Shown here: positions 5,877 to 7,240 of the stretch, piece by piece
Layout of the letters: every line of letters begins with the position of its first letter
How positions within the stretch are numbered: position 1 is the stretch's first letter
Assembly (NCBI GenBank): GCA_027011425.1
Contig: JALUZX010000584.1
Coordinates: 1 to 7,240, forward strand
From: Planctomycetota bacterium
Lineage (GTDB): Bacteria > Planctomycetota > UBA1135 > JALUZX01
Length of the DNA: 7,240 nucleotides
Direction: 5' to 3'
Position numbers and translations under genes: made by a program
The notes under the pieces: generated by a model
Seen by the model: only the letters and a program-made list of their open reading frames with translations
Told to the model about the DNA's origin: nothing
Database searches by the model: none

Positions 5877-7208
5877 TCAACGGATCCGCTGAAGCGCTCT
5901 TTCGAGGGGAGCCGGGTCGAAGGAGGTGGTCGGGTCTTTTCCGGCCCGCACCAGGAAGGTCCGGATGGAAGGGAGGAGGGCCTCTTGGAGGGCGGGGATT
6001 CTTGTTTTCCGCCAGAGAGCGTATGCCTCAAGGAGGAGGTTCCGGATTTCGTCCAAGGGGAGGGTGACCGCCCGGGCGATCCTGGGAAGGATCCGGGCCC
6101 TGAAAGAAAGGGGCAGGGCCTTCTCTCTCCACGCCTCCACCATGAACTTCTCCACCAGAATCCTGTCCTTCCTGAAGACCAGCCCCCCGCCGATCCAGAG
6201 GCCCCGGAGGGCGTCGGAGACGGCCGCCCGGTAGGCCGGCTCCATCCAGCGCTCCCGGATCCAGGGAAGAACGGCTTCCACGGCGCCCTTCTTCCAGGCC
6301 AGGTTGGCCCACCCCCTGAGACCCAGGGAACAGAATCCCGGGTAGGTGCGGTAGAAGAGGTCCGCCCCCCGGAGGGCCGTCTCGATGTCCTCCCCCTCCG
6401 CTAGAAGGGCGGTGATCATTCTCTCCCTCTCCCGGAAAGCCTCCCGCCGTGAAAGACGCCCCGCCCGGGTCCATCTCTTCTCGAGTTCCCGCCAGTCGGC
6501 GGGAAGGTTCCTCTCCACCTCCTCTTTCGACGCCTCCTTTCCCCTTTTTTTTCTTTTCCCCGGTCCCCTGCTCCTTCCTTCCAGGAAAGCCTGGTTGGCC
6601 CGGGCCCTTTGGCGAAATGCATGGAAGACCCCAGCGACCCAAGGCCGGGCGGGAAGCCCCCCTTGGGCCGTTCCCCTTCCCTTCCCCCGGGCTCTTCCCC
6701 CTTCCTCCAGGAAGGGAAGGTGGACGCCCCTCAAGTAGAATTTACGCTTCTCCGGAGGGACCCCCCGCTCGGACAAAAGCCGCGAAACCAGCGCACCCGC
6801 TTCGGGCGAGAGGTAGACCAGATCCAGGATCCTGGATACATACCGGGTCAAGGGCGACTCGGGGGGACGGGGTCGTCCCTCCCTCCGCGCCCGTTCTTCC
6901 AGCTCCCACTGGACGATCCGGGCGGCGCATTGGATCCGTCCCAGGAGGACGCGGAACCGGGGAGGAACCAGGCCTGCCCGCAACCCCCTTCCCTCCCGGA
7001 GAAGGGCCTTCTTCTCCTTCGCCAGATCCGCCAGGCCCCGAGCCAGGTAGTCCAGGGCCTTGGAGGCCGCCCCGGGACATCGCCAGGCCAACCTGAGCAG
7101 GCGGAGGGCCTCCTTCAAAGAAGCTCCGGAAGTTTCCTTCACTCCGCAATTGCACTTGGAAGTCGCCACCCTCTGGGGCGGGAGTGCACGGAGGGCCCGG
7201 GCGAACAA
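5877..7208 (-). CDS. Helix-rich basic protein of unknown function
   Basis: I do not recognise this protein of up to 443 residues. It has no signal peptide, membrane span or known catalytic motif. The first half (to about residue 160) and the second half (from about residue 230) are amphipathic helices rich in Arg, Glu, Leu and Ala, with aromatic patches such as ADLFYRTYPGFCSLGLRGWANLAW. The pattern is compatible with an alpha-solenoid scaffold, which is inference. Between them is a Gly/Arg/Lys-rich linker (RSRGPGKRKKRGKEASKEE) that could bind nucleic acid or be disordered. The start is uncertain. The TTG at 7208 is the last start codon before the edge in a frame that stays open to 7240, so the gene may begin outside the window. 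A TTG at 7118 with GGAG 5 nt upstream is a credible internal start, and it would remove the CNC motif. Composition from about 7118 to 7170 is lower in GC than the rest, as expected of a leader. The frame is otherwise uninterrupted and consistently codon-biased. Confidence 0.62.
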   Translation of the reverse strand: MFARALRALPPQRVATSKCNCGVKETSGASLKEALRLLRLAWRCPGAASKALDYLARGLADLAKEKKALLREGRGLRAGLVPPRFRVLLGRIQCAARIVQWELEERARREGRPRPPESPLTRYVSRILDLVYLSPEAGALVSRLLSERGVPPEKRKFYLRGVHLPFLEEGGRARGKGRGTAQGGLPARPWVAGVFHAFRQRARANQAFLEGRSRGPGKRKKRGKEASKEEVERNLPADWRELEKRWTRAGRLSRREAFRERERMITALLAEGEDIETALRGADLFYRTYPGFCSLGLRGWANLAWKKGAVEAVLPWIRERWMEPAYRAAVSDALRGLWIGGGLVFRKDRILVEKFMVEAWREKALPLSFRARILPRIARAVTLPLDEIRNLLLEAYALWRKTRIPALQEALLPSIRTFLVRAGKDPTTSFDPAPLERALQRIR

Positions 7209-7240
7209 AGCGGCGAACCCCTGGGCCTTCCCCCCCGGTC

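Noticed and set aside
5529..6404. A 291-codon plus-strand frame through the spacer and into the unknown minus-strand gene
   Set aside because: Its composition changes abruptly where it enters the opposite-strand gene, it is Gly/Pro-rich, and it crosses the inverted-repeat structure; it is best explained as antisense read-through of GC-rich DNA.

Overview
This is a GC-rich bacterial window in which coding sequence strongly favours G/C at third codon positions and uses AGG/CGG, AAG, GAG, CTC and GGG often. That bias also opens long false reading frames in antisense. The lipobox-bearing protein at the left edge suggests an envelope of the Gram-negative type. Nothing here fixes the phylum; a deep-branching, possibly thermophilic or environmental lineage (Acidobacteriota- or Planctomycetota-like) is a guess. 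I see no tRNA, rRNA, CRISPR array, transposase or phage gene.

Layout. (1) Positions 1-361, minus strand: start of a lipoprotein gene that runs off the left edge. (2) A divergent 87-bp spacer with a small hairpin. (3) 449-1564, plus: a two-domain GNAT-type acyltransferase-like protein. (4) 1704-4274, plus: an alpha-glucan (glycogen/maltodextrin) phosphorylase of the type with an N-terminal DUF3417 domain; its PLP lysine is visible. (5) 4286-4317: a perfect 15-bp inverted repeat between convergent genes, probably a shared terminator. (6) 4318-5418, minus: a short ArsB/NhaD/SLC13-type ion transporter. (7) 5419-5876: a 458-bp spacer with no convincing gene, holding two copies of a 21-nt direct repeat that bracket a nested inverted-repeat structure. 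(8) 5877-7208, minus: a helix-rich basic protein I do not recognise, whose frame stays open to the right edge.

The genes do not form a clear pathway. The phosphorylase would release glucose-1-phosphate from storage glucan. The acyltransferase-like gene lies 139 bp upstream on the same strand and could be co-transcribed, but no functional link is evident. The transporter and the unknown gene share a strand but are separated by the repeat-bearing spacer and are probably transcribed independently. The most unusual part of the window is that spacer (about 5539-5834), which looks like either a small non-autonomous repeat element or a structured RNA.
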